A stretch of DNA of 64,000 nucleotides from Ichthyophis bannanicus. Its lineage: Eukaryota > Chordata > Amphibia > Gymnophiona > Ichthyophiidae. This document shows positions 10,651-21,670 of this stretch, in pieces (the first letter of the stretch is position 1; each line of letters begins with the position of its first letter). Under the pieces are notes generated by a model, which ran no database searches, had not been told where the DNA came from, and saw only the letters and a list, made by a program, of their open reading frames with translations. The stretch covers positions 193,494,184 through 193,558,183 of the forward strand of contig CM066044.1 in the NCBI GenBank assembly GCA_033557465.1, written 5' to 3'. The position numbers and the translations under genes were made by a program.

Positions 10651-10790
10651 CAGGGCTGCATTTAAGATTATGGCACCTAAAGGCAGAAGACCAGTGGGGA
10701 GAGGAATCCTCCAGAGACTGGCGAGTGAAATGGTCCTAGGCACCACATTTTGATGCCCTAGGCATTTGCCTATGTTTAAATCCAGCCTTG
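10651..10790. mobile_element. hAT MITE, 140 bp
   Basis: Left terminus CAGGGCTGCATTTAAG and right terminus CTTGGCTGGA.. read as inverse (plus strand ..TTTAAATCCAGCCTTG). The flanking 8-mers CTGTTAAC and CTATTCAC match at 6 of 8 positions, the hAT duplication length. No open frame. The terminus resembles that of the larger element at 37316-38758. Confidence 0.75.
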
Positions 10791-11394
10791 CTATTCACTA
10801 TTGGGTTTTTTATGAGGATGGCATATAAATGCATTTAAATAAATATATAAATAACATGGGGGAACATCCCTAGGTAGCTGTAAATGACAGCTTATGGCGT
10901 CAGGATTTTAGCTTGGATTCCAAAGGAGCAACAGAAGATTGCCGGTCAAAAAATTAATAGTAATAAAGAAAAACAGGACTTTAAGTCTTTGCATGCAATG
11001 CAGCAGGACCCTGACCAGATCAGAAAGCAGCAAAATCATTACTCTTTTACCTGTTTCCATATATACACAGTTATACTTGCTTACTCCATGACAAGCAAAC
11101 AGTGAAGCTGCATGTACTCTAAAATATATTTATTATACTTGGCTGAAAAGGAGTAGCCTTTACAGTCTGTTAGAAATATTTAATGAACAAGACTGCCCTA
11201 CAGCCACTCACAGCCAGAGCCGAAAAGTCCTGTAACGAGGAATCAGAATAATGCACAAACCATCTAAGAATTAACCTGTTGGATTCTCATTATACTTACA
11301 GACAAGCAGTATGCACAGCGATGCATTTACTTTACATATTTAGAGCATGTCTCTATTATGCACTACTTATGTCAAAGGACGATGTGATTATGGG
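10791..11394. other. No gene; AT-rich, LINE-tail-like start
   Basis: 10800-10855 ends in AAATAAATATATAAATAAC like a LINE or SINE tail. The rest shows no recognised feature. Confidence 0.45.
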
Positions 11395-11535
11395 ACCTGT
11401 GTACTAAAGGTTAACAAGCATTAAGAAAAGTTAACATGCATTAAGTGCTGCTATGGCCCTTTTATATCTAGGGGTCATGGCGACACTTAACGTGTTTCCA
11501 CTTTCATTAACATGCATTAACTTTTAGCAAACATG
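11395..11535. repeat. Foldback, Harbinger-like
   Basis: Arms GTACTAAAGGTTAACA..GCATTAAGTGC and CACTTAACGTG..GCATTAACTTTTAGCAAACATGCCC are imperfect inverses. The ACTAAA-type terminus with GTTAA/GCATTAA interior matches a group of foldbacks in this window (17424, 20725, 32437, 39730). Confidence 0.55.
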
Positions 11536-11586
11536 CCCTAGATGTTTTAATGAAGATACATTTTTCGAAATTCACCCATTATACTA

Positions 11587-11885
11587 AGGGGCATGTTTAC
11601 TGAATTGCCCTGATAGTTGGTGTGGGGCTTAACATGTGCCCAGCACACCATGGTAACCATTACACACATTTCAGAAATGTGGTCATGCTAAAAATCCCTT
11701 TAGTGCTAGTCGAGGTGGAGACTGAGGAGCTCAGGGATGGAGCGTGCATTGCGGCCAGCGCGGGCATCCTTAATGCACACTAACCCACAATGGTGCACGT
11801 AGCATGGGTGCACTTAGCACACCTGCATTAATCATGGCAATCTTCTTAACGTGAAGGTGGCATGGAACCCGCACTAATTAAATGG
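11587..11885. repeat. Harbinger-like end and interior, right end unresolved
   Basis: TAA followed by GGGGCATGTTTACTGAATT is the terminus seen at 39730 and 32437. The interior carries GTGCATTAACCC/TTAATGCACAC-type motifs. The right inverse terminus is not visible, so this may be a truncated copy. Confidence 0.45.
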
Positions 11886-11981
11886 AGACGTACCAGACAT
11901 GCCTCCGTTTTTTGGCTCAGGTCTGGCTCCACCCCACACTAAATTTTGGGGCTGAATTTGCTGTAAGCTGTTGCAGTTTAG

Positions 11982-12087
11982 CAGGGTTGGTCCCAGAGTT
12001 GGTTCAAGGTGTTGGAAACCTAGGCCACCCCCAGGTGCTGCTAGCCTAGGTGACTGCCTAGTTTGGCTGGTGGTTGGGCTGGCCCTG
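11982..12087. mobile_element. hAT MITE, 106 bp, with perfect 8-bp duplication
   Basis: Left end CAGGGTTGGTCCCAGAG and right end ..GGTTGGGCTGGCCCTG are inverse-type termini. The 8-mer CAGTTTAG flanks both ends exactly (11974-11981 and 12088-12095). An 8-bp duplication plus CAGGG termini place it in the hAT superfamily. It is a compact relative of 136-314 and carries no coding sequence, so it depended on transposase supplied elsewhere. Confidence 0.9.
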
Positions 12088-12095
12088 CAGTTTAG

Positions 12096-13804
12096 TAAGC
12101 GTGCCTCTAAGAGAGAGGGCAATAATAAATAAATGCATAATAATCAGCTCAATTTTCAGTTCCCATGGTTAGCATATTCAGTATCTCTCCATGGTGCAAT
12201 GATATTCAGTCATTGTATGTGTAGCTAAATGGTTTGATTTGGGACTGCTTTTTTGCATTTTCTGTTTGTGCAGTTTGCTATTGTAGAATTTCTTGAATTT
12301 CTTTTATTCCTTCGTAGCTTAGCCTGGTGAACACCAAGATCAGGAAGAAAGTGGGATCGCCTAATGGTTCCCCAGAGTTTATTGAATAATTGCTCATAAG
12401 GAATGCTTTCATTTCTTGCTTATAGATTTCATATAGGTGAGGCATTTATGAAAAGCATGAGGGTACATAAAGATTCTATGCATGCTGAAAAAATGACAAT
12501 TACACTTTATTAGAGGGGGAAAAGAAATGAGAGGCAGCCAGTCTATTCCGTTGCAAAGACTCTATCATCAAATGGTCCCAAAAACAATCCAAGACAGGCA
12601 GTCTACCTCCTGCAACATCAGACCTCAACACCGTGGGAATGGGAATGGGGAGGGGGTGGGGGGAGCAGGACCAGCTCCTCTGTTCACATACTGTATTCAG
12701 CACTGTGACATCTTAAGCCAAATTTCAACAAGGACAACAAGAAAAATGACCAGAAGGCGCCTCAGTTCGAAATGCATCCAATAGAAGAGAAGCAGTCACA
12801 CCCAAACCATCCCAGCAAAGTCATTCATTCCTCTTCTAAGCAGTTGCTTCACAAACCCTGGCTCTTCGTTCCCATGAGGTAACTGCTCTTCTAGACTACA
12901 CTCTTTTTTTTAAAGCACTATATACCATTTCTCTGCAAGTAATTCATAGACAAGAATATTCTTTTTCTGAGGTTTTTTTCAGCGTTCTATGTGCCATTAC
13001 GCGGATGTAATTCCTTTTGGCAAGGTTTTCTTTATAATTAAGATCTTTTCAGTGTTGCGGCATGCTCTTTCCTAGGGAACTACTTTCTCTTATTGGAATA
13101 TTTTGCTTGCAATTTCTTGTCAAATTAGCCACTCTGTCCAGAGCCAGCGACCCATAAACATGAGTAGATGAACCCACAGACACACGCACACTGACGCAGA
13201 CCTGCATATCTCCCCCCCCCCACACACACACCCTTTAGAATATAATGATCCCGAGAAAGCTCCTGATTTGCAAGCAGCTGATTTCACTTCGAAACAAAAC
13301 TTCCCAAGCACTTCGGCTATTACAGCTGCTTCTGTTATCCAATGAGTCTACAGAGGATTAACTGCCAAGGTGACCACCACCATCTCCCTCTCCAGCAGTG
13401 CCAAACTGAAATCCTGTATATCACATAATTAGCCAACTCCGAGTCAAGCGATGCAGAGGTTCCAGAATTCCAGATGTGATGTGCAAGAAGGGTAACACTC
13501 AGCTACCTCATCCTCAGACGGGAGGCATTGAAACCAAGCCAAGAGTATCAATAAACCATAGCCATTTATACTTCCATCTGTGTAAGATATGCATTTCTAT
13601 ATATATTTATACATATGCATTTACTGATTAATAAATATTTATTTTACATACTTTCCAATGACATTTATTGGGCAGATACACATTTGGCAACTCAGTGTCT
13701 GAAAATGCCGAAGTTCTAAGGCAAAAAGAATAAAACCCCATTAAAGGAGTCAAAAGGATGAGCGCAAAGCAAAAGCAGCAGTTATTTATAGGCAAAAAGG
13801 GTGG
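12096..13804. other. Apparently unique sequence, no supported gene
   Basis: No transposon termini or tandem arrays are recognised except a CA/C run near 13210-13230. It lies immediately downstream, on the minus strand, of the candidate splice donor at 13808-13809, so it could be intronic. Open frames are short and featureless. Confidence 0.4.
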
Positions 13805-13809
13805 CTTAC

Positions 13810-13912
13810 CTTCACACTTGAATCTTTTTGCGCTTCTGTCTCCCTCCCTCTCCTCTCCCTGTGCTGTCGAGTCTTCGGAGGGAGCTCTCGCACTGTGCAG
13901 TACATATATATT
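13810..13912 (-). promoter_or_regulatory. Candidate TATA promoter and 5' non-coding exon
   Basis: Read on the minus strand, a TATA-like ACAATATATATGTAC lies at about 13901-13914. About 30 nt downstream starts a purine-rich stretch of about 70 nt ending ..CAAGTGTGAAG, followed by GTAAGCC, a strong 5' splice-site match whose GT is at 13808-13809. Upstream (near 13968) is CCCATATAGGG, close to a CArG box. The exon has no ATG-initiated frame of note and the gene is not recognised. TATA-like and GTAAG strings occur by chance, so this is a hypothesis about a minus-strand transcription unit running towards lower coordinates. Confidence 0.3.
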
Positions 13913-14862
13913 GTCTGCCAGTCTGGCCCTAGGGCGTCCATCACCCGGCCCCGCTTTGCTTCTCTCCCTATATGGGAGGACGCAGCCCCATCACATGCAT
14001 TAGTGATCTTAGCTATCCACCGGTAAAACGGGGAAGACAGAATGTTAAAGAGGGGACAGAGAAAAGCAGAAAAAGAGAAAAAAAGAGCGAGGGAGAAAAT
14101 TAGGGAAAACAAAAATCTAAAGAGCAGGGAGAAACCAGCAAAGCACAGAATGGAAAAGAGAAGAATAGAAGTTTGCCAAATCTCACTGAAAGCAGCAGGA
14201 TTAGCAATGTTTCTTTCCCTGCTTTTGGGTTTTACTGTTGTAATTTTTTGCTTGTTTTCCTAGCTCTTCTCTCTTTTTTCCTTTATACTGTACTTTTTTT
14301 ATATTTCCATGCTGATTTTTAGTGGGGGTGGGTGGAACGTAATAAGAGGTGCATGCCTTTCACGAAGAGCAGACCCCTTGTGACCCCCTTCTCCCTCCCC
14401 CCTGTTGTTGATGCCACATTCAGAGTTTACCTACATTGACTTGTGAAGTCTGCACGGCATAGTGCTAAGCACACTAGAGCCCAGGGATTGCTTGCATTCA
14501 TCCACAGTGGGAGGAACTTTCAGAAATATTAAACACTCATATTTGCTTAGTAGTTGAATAAAAATTCCGAATGAAAAGGGGATATTAATGACTCCGTTTG
14601 TCTTATTGCCATCTGAGTTATTGTGAAAAATTGTACTTGTGCTGCTGTTTAAAAAAAAACAAAACACTTCTATCCAAGCCAAACACTATTTTCTGGCTTC
14701 TGGCAATTGTAGAAAAGCTGTTTCTGTGCTGTGCTGTGCTGGCTTGCAGCTAGTCCTTGGGCTCTATCACTTTAGGAGACTGGCTGGGACTAGAGCTGCT
14801 GCCTTGTCAAGGAAAGGCACACACTCCTTGAATGTTTAGGTAAACCTCTGGGAGCTTGCATC
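13913..14862. other. No gene recognised
   Basis: Unique-looking sequence with A-rich (14040-14160) and T-rich (14200-14310) patches. It would be upstream of the candidate promoter at 13.9 kb. No transposon ends were seen. Confidence 0.4.
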
Positions 14863-15649
14863 CAATATACCAGGGGTCTCAAACTCAAATTGCTTTGAGG
14901 GCCAAATGAGGACTTGTAAAGTAACCCGGGGGCCGCATAAGACGCGGGGCCTCATTTGCATAAGGGACCTCATTTGCATAAATATTTGCATAATGTTACC
15001 ATACACTAACTTTTAGTAAACATGCCTCTTTAATGAGTATGGATAAAGAAAGACTAAAAGATTTAGAAACAAGAAGACAATAATTAAACTGGGAACCCCA
15101 AAAGCCAAACTTGGAATGTACAACAACACTGTAGAAATAAAACTATAAATTAATTTCCTCTTGTACTAAACAAAGCGCAAACATTAATGATGCTCATTTC
15201 CCAGAGCTGACATATTCCAGTTAATAAATTCAAAATAAAGAGATATTTTTCTACCTTTTGTGCATTTTTTTCAGTTGCAATTGTTCCAGCCACTTTCTTC
15301 TGGTTTCTTCATGTCTTCTGCTAACTCTCCATCGTCTGCTTCCATTTGCCCTTTCTTCTCTCCTAGTTTTTTTTCCATTCTCTCTCTACATCTGCTTTAA
15401 CATACTAATCTTTCTCCTTTTTCTCTTTCCTCATTCCTATTTCATCCACTCAAATTTTACCCCTCCATCCTCAATCCCCACTTACTCTCACAATACCTGG
15501 CCAATTGTAGATTTGTCTTCTCTCCCAGACAAAATATTTTTCCCCTCTCCATTTCACTTTCCCAGCTCCATCCCATTCTAATCCTCCCCCAACATCAGCT
15601 CCCTTCTAGTTCCAGCCCCACCCAGCATCCGCTCCCTTCTAGTCCCTGC

Positions 15650-16210
15650 ATCAGTCCATTTCCAGTCCTATCCTAGCCTCACCATCAGCCCATTTCCAAT
15701 CCTAGCCCCCCATCAGCCTATTTCCAATCCTAGCTCCCTCCCCTCACAGCCCATTTCCATTCCAAGCCCCCCTCCCCATCAGCCATTTGCAGTTCAAGCC
15801 CCCTTCCACTCAGCCCATTTCCAGTCCTAGCAACCCCCCCAGCACATTACCAGTCCTAGACCCCCCATAGCCCATTACCAGTCATAACCCCCCTGCCAAT
15901 AGCCCACTTCCAGCCCTAACCCCCATTACCCCATTTCAGTCAGCCCCTCCATAGCTCATTACCAGTCCTAACTCCCCCCATCAGCCCACCTCCAGTCCTT
16001 CCTAACCCCCACCTGCCCATTTCCAGTCATAACCCCCCCCTGCCAATAGCCCATTTCCAGTCCTACACCCCCCCCTGCCAATAGCCCATTTCCAGTCATA
16101 CCCCCCCCCTGCCAATAGCCCATTTCCAGTCATACCCCCCCCTGCCAATAGCCCATTTCCAGTCATACCCCCCCCCTGCCAATAGCCCATTTCCAGTCAT
16201 ACCCCCCCCT
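15650..16210 (-). repeat. C-rich minisatellite, about 30-bp units
   Basis: Repeats of CCCATTTCCAGTC(C/A)TA followed by a C run and AATAG or ATCAG. Unit length is about 29-33 bp because the C run varies. The most regular part is 16010-16205. The reverse-complement array is at 37715-38130 inside the other hAT element. Open frames here are repeat translations. Confidence 0.9.
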
Positions 16211-16268
16211 CCCCAGGTAAATAAAAAAACAACCTGGCTTCTGCTGCAGCAGAAAATCAGCTGTCCCG

Positions 16269-16474
16269 CGGCCCCTTTCCCTCTGCGCGAGAGCCCTGAG
16301 TGTGCTTCCTCTGCGGCATGCTTTTTAAGCCGCGAAGAGAGTATTTCCCTCTCGCGCGGCTTAAGCCTATTCACTTTTCAAGCCTCGCGAGAGGGAAATA
16401 CTCCCTTCGCGGCTTGAAAAGCACGCCGCAGAGGAAGCACATTCAGGGCTCTCGCGCAGAGGGGAACGGGCCGC
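16269..16474. repeat. CpG-rich hairpin inside hAT element
   Basis: Arms of about 95 bp: 16269-16365 (CTCTGCGCGAGAGCCCTGA..GAGGGAAATAC-type inverse) and 16374-16474 (GCGAGAGGGAAATACTCCC..GGCTCTCGCGCAGAGG). The spacer is only a few bases. Many CpGs persist, suggesting youth or protection from methylation-driven decay. Confidence 0.85.
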
Positions 16475-16626
16475 AGGACAGAGCAGCAGAAGCCAGTTTT
16501 TTATTTTTTTTTAATTGACCGTCGATTCAGCAACGGCAGCAGCAGAAGCCGTCGCGGGCCGCACAACCTTCTCCCGCGGGCCGCATGCGGCCCGCGGGCC
16601 GCGTGTTTGAGACCCCTGCAATATAC

Positions 16627-17423
16627 CGTGGCAGGGAAAGAGGGGAAGCACCATACACAACAGCAAGGCCTGTAGCAGCTGTACGGCACCGTGACCTGAG
16701 CACTTGCCAAAAGAACCTCAGCAGCCCCTTTGGGCAGGATGAAGGCTTAGGCAAACTAGGCACATGCTTAGGGCCCAAATGTTTAAGAGGGACCCTCCCA
16801 GATCTGCTAACTGAATGGCTCCCAAGGCATTCTTACCTTAGTAAATCAGTTGCTGGAAGAAAGAAGAGTAGGAATAAACCAGAGCCACCTGGGTGCAGGG
16901 AGGAAGGGTTTAGATTCGTTAGAAACTAGGGAACATTTTGGGGAAGAGGAAGCCTTTTCCAATGGGATGGGCTGCACACACCTTAACCAGAATGGAATCC
17001 AGCTGCTAGCTAAGGAGATCGAGCAGGCCTGAAATCATGGGGAAAACAGCCAGTTGCTCAGGAGCACATGATTTGCAAGGAATGATCCACAAAGGATACT
17101 GTTGAAACAGGAAAACTTGATACCATAAGAATGAAGTTGAGATATCTCAGGCAAATTTAAATAAAGAGCAAACAAATGTGAATTATTTCAAATTATCTGA
17201 ATCAACTGCTAAAAAGAGGCCATGAATAACAATAAAAAAATAAGTTTAAGTGTCTAGATACAAATAAAAGAAGTCTAAAATTAAGATGGGAGAGATCAAC
17301 AATATGGTGCTAAATGAAGCTCTAGATATAACAGGCACCTCAGAGACCTAGCAGAAAAAGGATAGCTAATGGGGCACTGACAACAGGATTTCAGAGACAC
17401 AGAAAAGATAATAAATTCACTGT
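16627..17423. other. No gene recognised
   Basis: Includes a GGCTTAGGCAAACTAGGCACATGC stretch (near 16744) that resembles hAT MITE termini. The rest is A-rich with no coding or RNA signal. Confidence 0.4.
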
Positions 17424-17534
17424 GGGGCCCTTTTACTAATTAATGAAGTTAATGCGCATTAAGTGCCCACAAACCTTTTATTTCTATGGGTGCAATGGCA
17501 CTTAACGTGCGTCAATCTTTAGTAAAAGAGCCCC
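17424..17534. repeat. 111-bp foldback, Harbinger-like
   Basis: Left GGGGCCCTTTTACTAATTAATG and right CTTTAGTAAAAGAGCCCC are inverse ends around AATGCGCATTAAGTGC / GCACTTAACGTGCGT arms. Adjacent trinucleotides TGT and TAT are not a clear duplication. The ends belong to the TTTACTAA-type group seen repeatedly in this window. Confidence 0.65.
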
Positions 17535-17794
17535 TATGTGTTAAGGATAGCACCACGCAAAGTAGGAAACAAATTCTATAGGGAAAAAACTGCACTCCAG
17601 AATATCTATGGATATAAATTTTATGTGTGATCTGAAAGAATGGAACACTGGGGGTATACTACCATCCACCTGACTAGGATGTTGAAATAGAATGAAAAAA
17701 GTAACGGAGGTTAGACCAGCTACTGAAACTGGAAACATAATAAGAAAGGGAAAGAAATTACCCCAGTATCAACTGGGAGAATGCCCAGGAAATT

Positions 17795-18243
17795 AGTGGG
17801 CCAGTATTCAAACTCTGCATCCAGCATTTTTTAAGCACTGGCCATAGCATTTGAAATTGAAACTAGATCACACTGGAAGCCAGACGTTCTCGGGGTTTGA
17901 CTATCAAGTTTTAGCCCCGACTGCTGTTGCTATCTGGATAGCAGCAATATTCAGCTGCTATCCAGATGGCAAAACTGCATAAAGTTAAGACAACTTTGTT
18001 AATGACCTAATTTTATGTGGCTGCTTCTCCGGTTAGTGGATAGAATAGTGCCGCTAACTGGATAAATGCTGAGGCCATCATTGCCCTCCCCGCAGATCGC
18101 CCCACTATATCAGACAGTGCCACAGTGGCTAGAGGAAATATACAGTGGCACTATCTGCTTAGTGCTGCTGCTTCCAGATAAACCCTGCTGAGAGGGATAA
18201 TCAAGTCCTGCTAACCAGAAAAAACCCTTTTGAATATTGGGCC
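17795..18243. mobile_element. MITE with GGGCC-ATATTC ends, about 450 bp
   Basis: Left GTGGGCCAGTATTCAAACTC and right TTTTGAATATTGGGCCC are inverses. The interior is full of GCTATCTGG/CCAGATAGC and TTAGCG..CTGGATAA motifs. A second copy-like block with the same motifs follows (about 18252-18560), and related copies occur at 42128-42245 and 53958-54413. No coding sequence. Confidence 0.6.
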
Positions 18244-18591
18244 CTAAGGGGGCCATTTTCAAAGTGATTTAGCCCATTAGCAGACCTGCTAACCAGCTAA
18301 AACCTGGTCACCATGATATTCAGCAGCACTAACCTTTCAGTGCCATCGAATATCTCCACAGACTGCTGAACAGATGCCTAGTTAAAACTAGTGTGGTCTG
18401 TGGGTGGAATGGAGGAGGTGACGGCTGCTATCTGGTTAGTGACCTAATATCGCTTCTAACCAGATAGTGTCTCTGATGTCCAGCCAGCTGAAATATTGAG
18501 CAGTGGAAACCAGATATGTTTCACCACTGACTATCCAATCTCAATTAAAACAGCAGTGGCTAGGCACTTTATTTTGCTTAACAGCTGCCAC

Positions 18592-19515
18592 TATTTATTT
18601 ATTTAACTTAATTTATATCCCGCTTTTCACCGGGTCAAAGCGGCGTTACATTGAGAGTGGGGGAATTAAGTAAACGGGCGGGGCCAACATCAGGGAGGCA
18701 ACAATGATGATTTAGGCATAGGACATACATTGGGGACATGGGACAGACATTAGACACGGACAGGTTAGTATAGTTTCGATCAGTGGTTCATGGTGGTCGG
18801 GATCCGGGGTTAGTTATGTTTTTTAGTGGATGTCGTGTTGAAGTATTCCTGGAAGAGGATGGTTTTTAGCTGTTTTCTGAAAGATGGAAGGTTGGCATTG
18901 TTTCTGAGACAGTTCGGTAGAGAATTCCATAAAGATGGGGCATATAGTTCAAAGGCTCGATTGCAGGACCATTGCGAGCATTTGGTTCTTTTGTGAGAGA
19001 CGGTGAGGGAGTTGTTGGAGGCTTGTCTGGTAGTTCTGCCGTGAGCTGGACGAGCTAGTAGGGTGCGAAGCTGGGTGTTCTGTGTTTGGTGGATGGCTTT
19101 GTGGGTGAGTAGGATGGCTTTGTATTTAGTCCTTGCTTCGAGGGGAAGTATGTGTAGGTCTTTCAGAATTGGGGTGATGTGGTCGTTTTTCTTTGCTCCA
19201 TGAATGAATCTTGCTGTGGTGTTCAATGCTGTTCGAAGGGGGTTGGTCTGTGTGGCTGGAAGTCCATGGTATATTATGTTGCAGTAGTCCAGATGTGGGA
19301 GTGTCGTGGCTTGCATTACTGTTCGGAAATCTTGATGTTCAAGAAGGGGTCTGAGACGTTGCACTGTTTTTGCTTTGTGGAATATGGTTCCGGAGGTCTT
19401 GGCGATTTGTTGCTTTAGGGTGAGGGCTTGGTCAATAATAATGCCCAGGTATCTTATTTGTGGTTGTATTTGAATGCTTGTGGTTCCTATGTTGAGGTGT
19501 GTTGGTGGTGTGAAC
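18592..19515 (-). mobile_element. L2-like LINE fragment, 3' end
   Basis: The 3' tail (TTATTTATTTAACTTAATTTATATCCCGC read in reverse) lies at about 18592-18625, and the C-terminal RT region extends up to about 19515. 5' truncated. It contains the open segment described separately. Confidence 0.75.
18810..19515 (-). pseudogene. L2-like reverse transcriptase, C-terminal part
   Basis: Encodes the region after the catalytic palm of an L2/CR1-group reverse transcriptase: YLGIIIDQALTLKQQI, then LPHLDYCNIIYHGLP, a HITPILKDLHILPLEARTKYK block, and a terminal APSLWNSLPNCLR..FRKQLKTILF. These motifs in this order are usual for L2-type elements, where this part is the thumb and connection after the YADD active site. 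The YADD segment and the endonuclease are missing through 5' truncation. The last 185 codons are open, so the copy is not very old, but it cannot be functional. Confidence 0.75.
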
Positions 19516-19740
19516 TATGCCCCCTTCTTCCCCCCTCCCCCCAAAGCTTGTAGGTGCCGGCAATGGCTGCTTCATGGAGCAACACATCTTGGTATCAAAG
19601 TGAGAGGGGCGTCTTCAGATCATGTCCTCAGTGGAATGCATGACCTGGTGAGGCCAGCTAGCAATAACAGTCATAGTGCAATCAAATTTTATATAAACAA
19701 AGGAAGGAGAATAATAAATAAAACTATCCCAGTAGCTCAT

Positions 19741-20286
19741 GGAGGGTAATTTTATAACATCCCATGTAGTTAATGTGCGTATTTTATGTGCGCATTTTAC
19801 ATCCATTTTGTAAAGTGAACTTTATCCTCCATTGCCTTGGAAGAAATAACCTGGCAATCTACCTCCGGTCACACCTTGCCAAGAAAACCCAGGGGCTGCT
19901 GGGTCGCCAGGAGTCAGCATCGACTTGAAGGCACTTAAAAAAAAGTGTGTGAACTTTAAGAAATACTAGTGTAAATGGCTGAAAATGCACATTAATTTAA
20001 GATTTGATCACTTGCACCAGACCTAGGGCTTCTGTAAGTGCCTATACCTAAATCTATAAGAGGTATGTGCATATTATAGTATTTTATAATTGATGCGCAT
20101 AACCTTGCTCTCCACCCATCCTCCACTAAAACTCTGCTGCTGTGCACATCCCCAGTGAAAGTATAAATGATCAGATATGTGCATGTACATAATTACATCA
20201 TATGTGCACACATATATGACTAAAATACCTAGAGTTATGTGCACTGCTCATATGTAAATCTAGGCAGCTTCTTCTAAAATCCCCTC
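19741..20286. mobile_element. MITE with GGAGGGTAATTTTATAA ends, about 546 bp
   Basis: Left GGAGGGTAATTTTATAACATC and right CTTCTAAAATCCCCTCC are imperfect inverses. TGCGCAT/ATGTGCGC-rich arms make it foldback-like. It contains an inserted RTE-type tail unit at about 19828-19950. The same terminal family occurs at 57799-58258, where a TTA duplication is clear, which points to PIF/Harbinger. Confidence 0.6.
19828..19950 (+). repeat. RTE-derived SINE-like tail unit
   Basis: CCTGGCAATCTACCTCCGGT..GCCAAGAAAACCCAG..GGGTCGCCAGGAGTCAGCATCGACTTGAAGGCACTTAAAA. A close relative stands directly after the RTE element at 53220-53330, and its GTCGCCA-GAGTC..CGAC..GGCACTTAA end matches the RTE 3' terminus at about 53175-53215. 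It is probably a short element mobilised by RTE machinery. Confidence 0.7.
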
Positions 20287-20721
20287 CAAAGTGTTAAAAG
20301 GTATGCTATGACAAAATGCGGAAATTAGTTGGAAGGAAACTAAAAGGATGACCTGAGGGAAGAGCCCATATGAGGTGTCGAGACTGTTTAAAAGATATAA
20401 AAGCTGAAAAGGTGTCCTTCAGAAAATGGAAGGTAGGATCTAATGAAGAAATTAGAAATTAGTGTAAGAATTGGAAAATTAGGTGCACAATGTTAACAAG
20501 GCAGGACAAAAGAGAATTTGAGGAAAAACATGCCGAAGAGGTAAAAACTAACAATAAAAGCCTTTCAAAAACATGAAGCCCAGGAAGGAGCCACCTGGGT
20601 AAAAAGGCCTTTGAAAAACTGCCCACCCTCCATGTGACTAAAAGCATATGTGATGTTGCACAAGATGTGTCTCTTTACCTGCTTAATGTGGCAGCCTAGG
20701 TCAGGGGAGGCAACAGCACCT
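20287..20721. other. No gene recognised
   Basis: A-rich sequence without recognisable termini or coding signal. Confidence 0.45.
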
Positions 20722-20724
20722 GTA

Positions 20725-21122
20725 GGGGCCGGTGTACTAAACTCCGTTAGCTGCTAGCGCACGGTAGAAAGTAATACAGGGTTACTGCAGATAATGTGCA
20801 AATTTTCTGTGCTATTTGCAGAAAGCGCGTTATGTGCATGAGGGAGCAGGATTAGAGCAGAGAGTGGGTGTGTCTGCAGCGTGCAGTAACCGTCAGGCTT
20901 GCAGACAGGGCAGGAGCAGCTAAGGTCACCTCCACGGGCGGCATTCGCTGCATCCACGCTCTTGCCCGACTGTGTTCTCTGTGCTTTCAGTGCCTTGTAT
21001 GCTGGGGAACTGCTGTGCACACTCCCAACAGATAAAGCAGGGCTTTTGCAGCCAACGGCGCTAGCTGAACCTTTTTGCCACGTTAGCTGCAAAAGCGTAA
21101 TGTGCTTTAGTAAACTGGCCCC
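20725..21122. mobile_element. Harbinger-like MITE, 398 bp
   Basis: GGGGCCGGTGTACTAAACTC at the left and CTTTAGTAAACTGGCCCC at the right are inverses, flanked by the trinucleotide GTA on both sides (20722-20724 and 21123-21125). A 3-bp duplication and GGGG..TACTAAA ends fit PIF/Harbinger, although GTA departs from the usual TWA. The interior carries GTTAGCTGC/GCAGCTAAC-type inverted motifs and no ORF. Confidence 0.75.
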
Positions 21123-21366
21123 GTAGTTTCATAGTTTCTGAATGTGAAGGAAAAGGATTCCCACAGAAATGCAGTTGTAAAGCTCTGCAGGTCCTTTGTC
21201 CCTTGGCAATTTTCAAAGGGACATCTCGCTCATATTTGCCATTTGAGAACTGTGGCAAAGTCCGTAAGTAAAGGTCCTCAGAGACTTTTACTCATGGGCT
21301 ACCCACAGAATTTTGAAAGTTGCCCTGTAGACGACCAGAAGGTAAACAGGGCCCTTGGAAAGGATT

Positions 21367-21571
21367 AGGGTTGTCGAATGCTTCCAGATGCGCCCAGCAG
21401 TCTTGATCCAGTCCTGGCTTTAGCTCATTGCATGCGGGGACATGTAGTTCTGATTTCTCTATCGCACTCCATAAGAAAAGTAAGACTACAAGTTCCTGCA
21501 TGCAATAGGGTAAACCCAGGACTGGACCAAGCCTGTTGGGTGCATCTGGATTCAGTTGGCAACCCTAGAGA
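21367..21571. repeat. Foldback element, about 205 bp
   Basis: Arms 21367-21456 and 21478-21571 are about 90-bp imperfect inverses sharing CCAGATGC.CCCA, CCAGTCCTGG and TTGCATGC.GG. Outer ends are AGGGTTG..CAACCCT with TA on both sides, compatible with a TA target duplication. Nothing is coded. Confidence 0.7.
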
Positions 21572-21670
21572 GGATAAGGCTATAGCAAAAAAAACTAGGG
21601 GGTCATTAGTAAGCTGCCATGGTCAGGGTTTTTTTTTTAAATGCCTGCAACAGTGGTTAAAAACATCCAG

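Larger units (their letters stand above)
14871..16618. mobile_element. hAT element, 1,748 bp, non-autonomous
   Basis: Termini CAGGGGTCTCAAAC and GTTTGAGACCCCTG are perfect inverses. The 8-mer CAATATAC is exactly duplicated at 14863-14870 and 16619-16626. These are defining hAT features. The interior, in order, is a left segment with CATTTGCATAA repeats, a pyrimidine-rich segment (15209-15590), a C-rich minisatellite (about 15650-16210), a CpG-rich hairpin (16269-16474) and a GCGGGCCGC-rich right segment. No transposase frame exists. The segment from 15209 through the minisatellite matches, inverted, 38580 down to about 37715 in another hAT whose termini differ. Confidence 0.95.
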
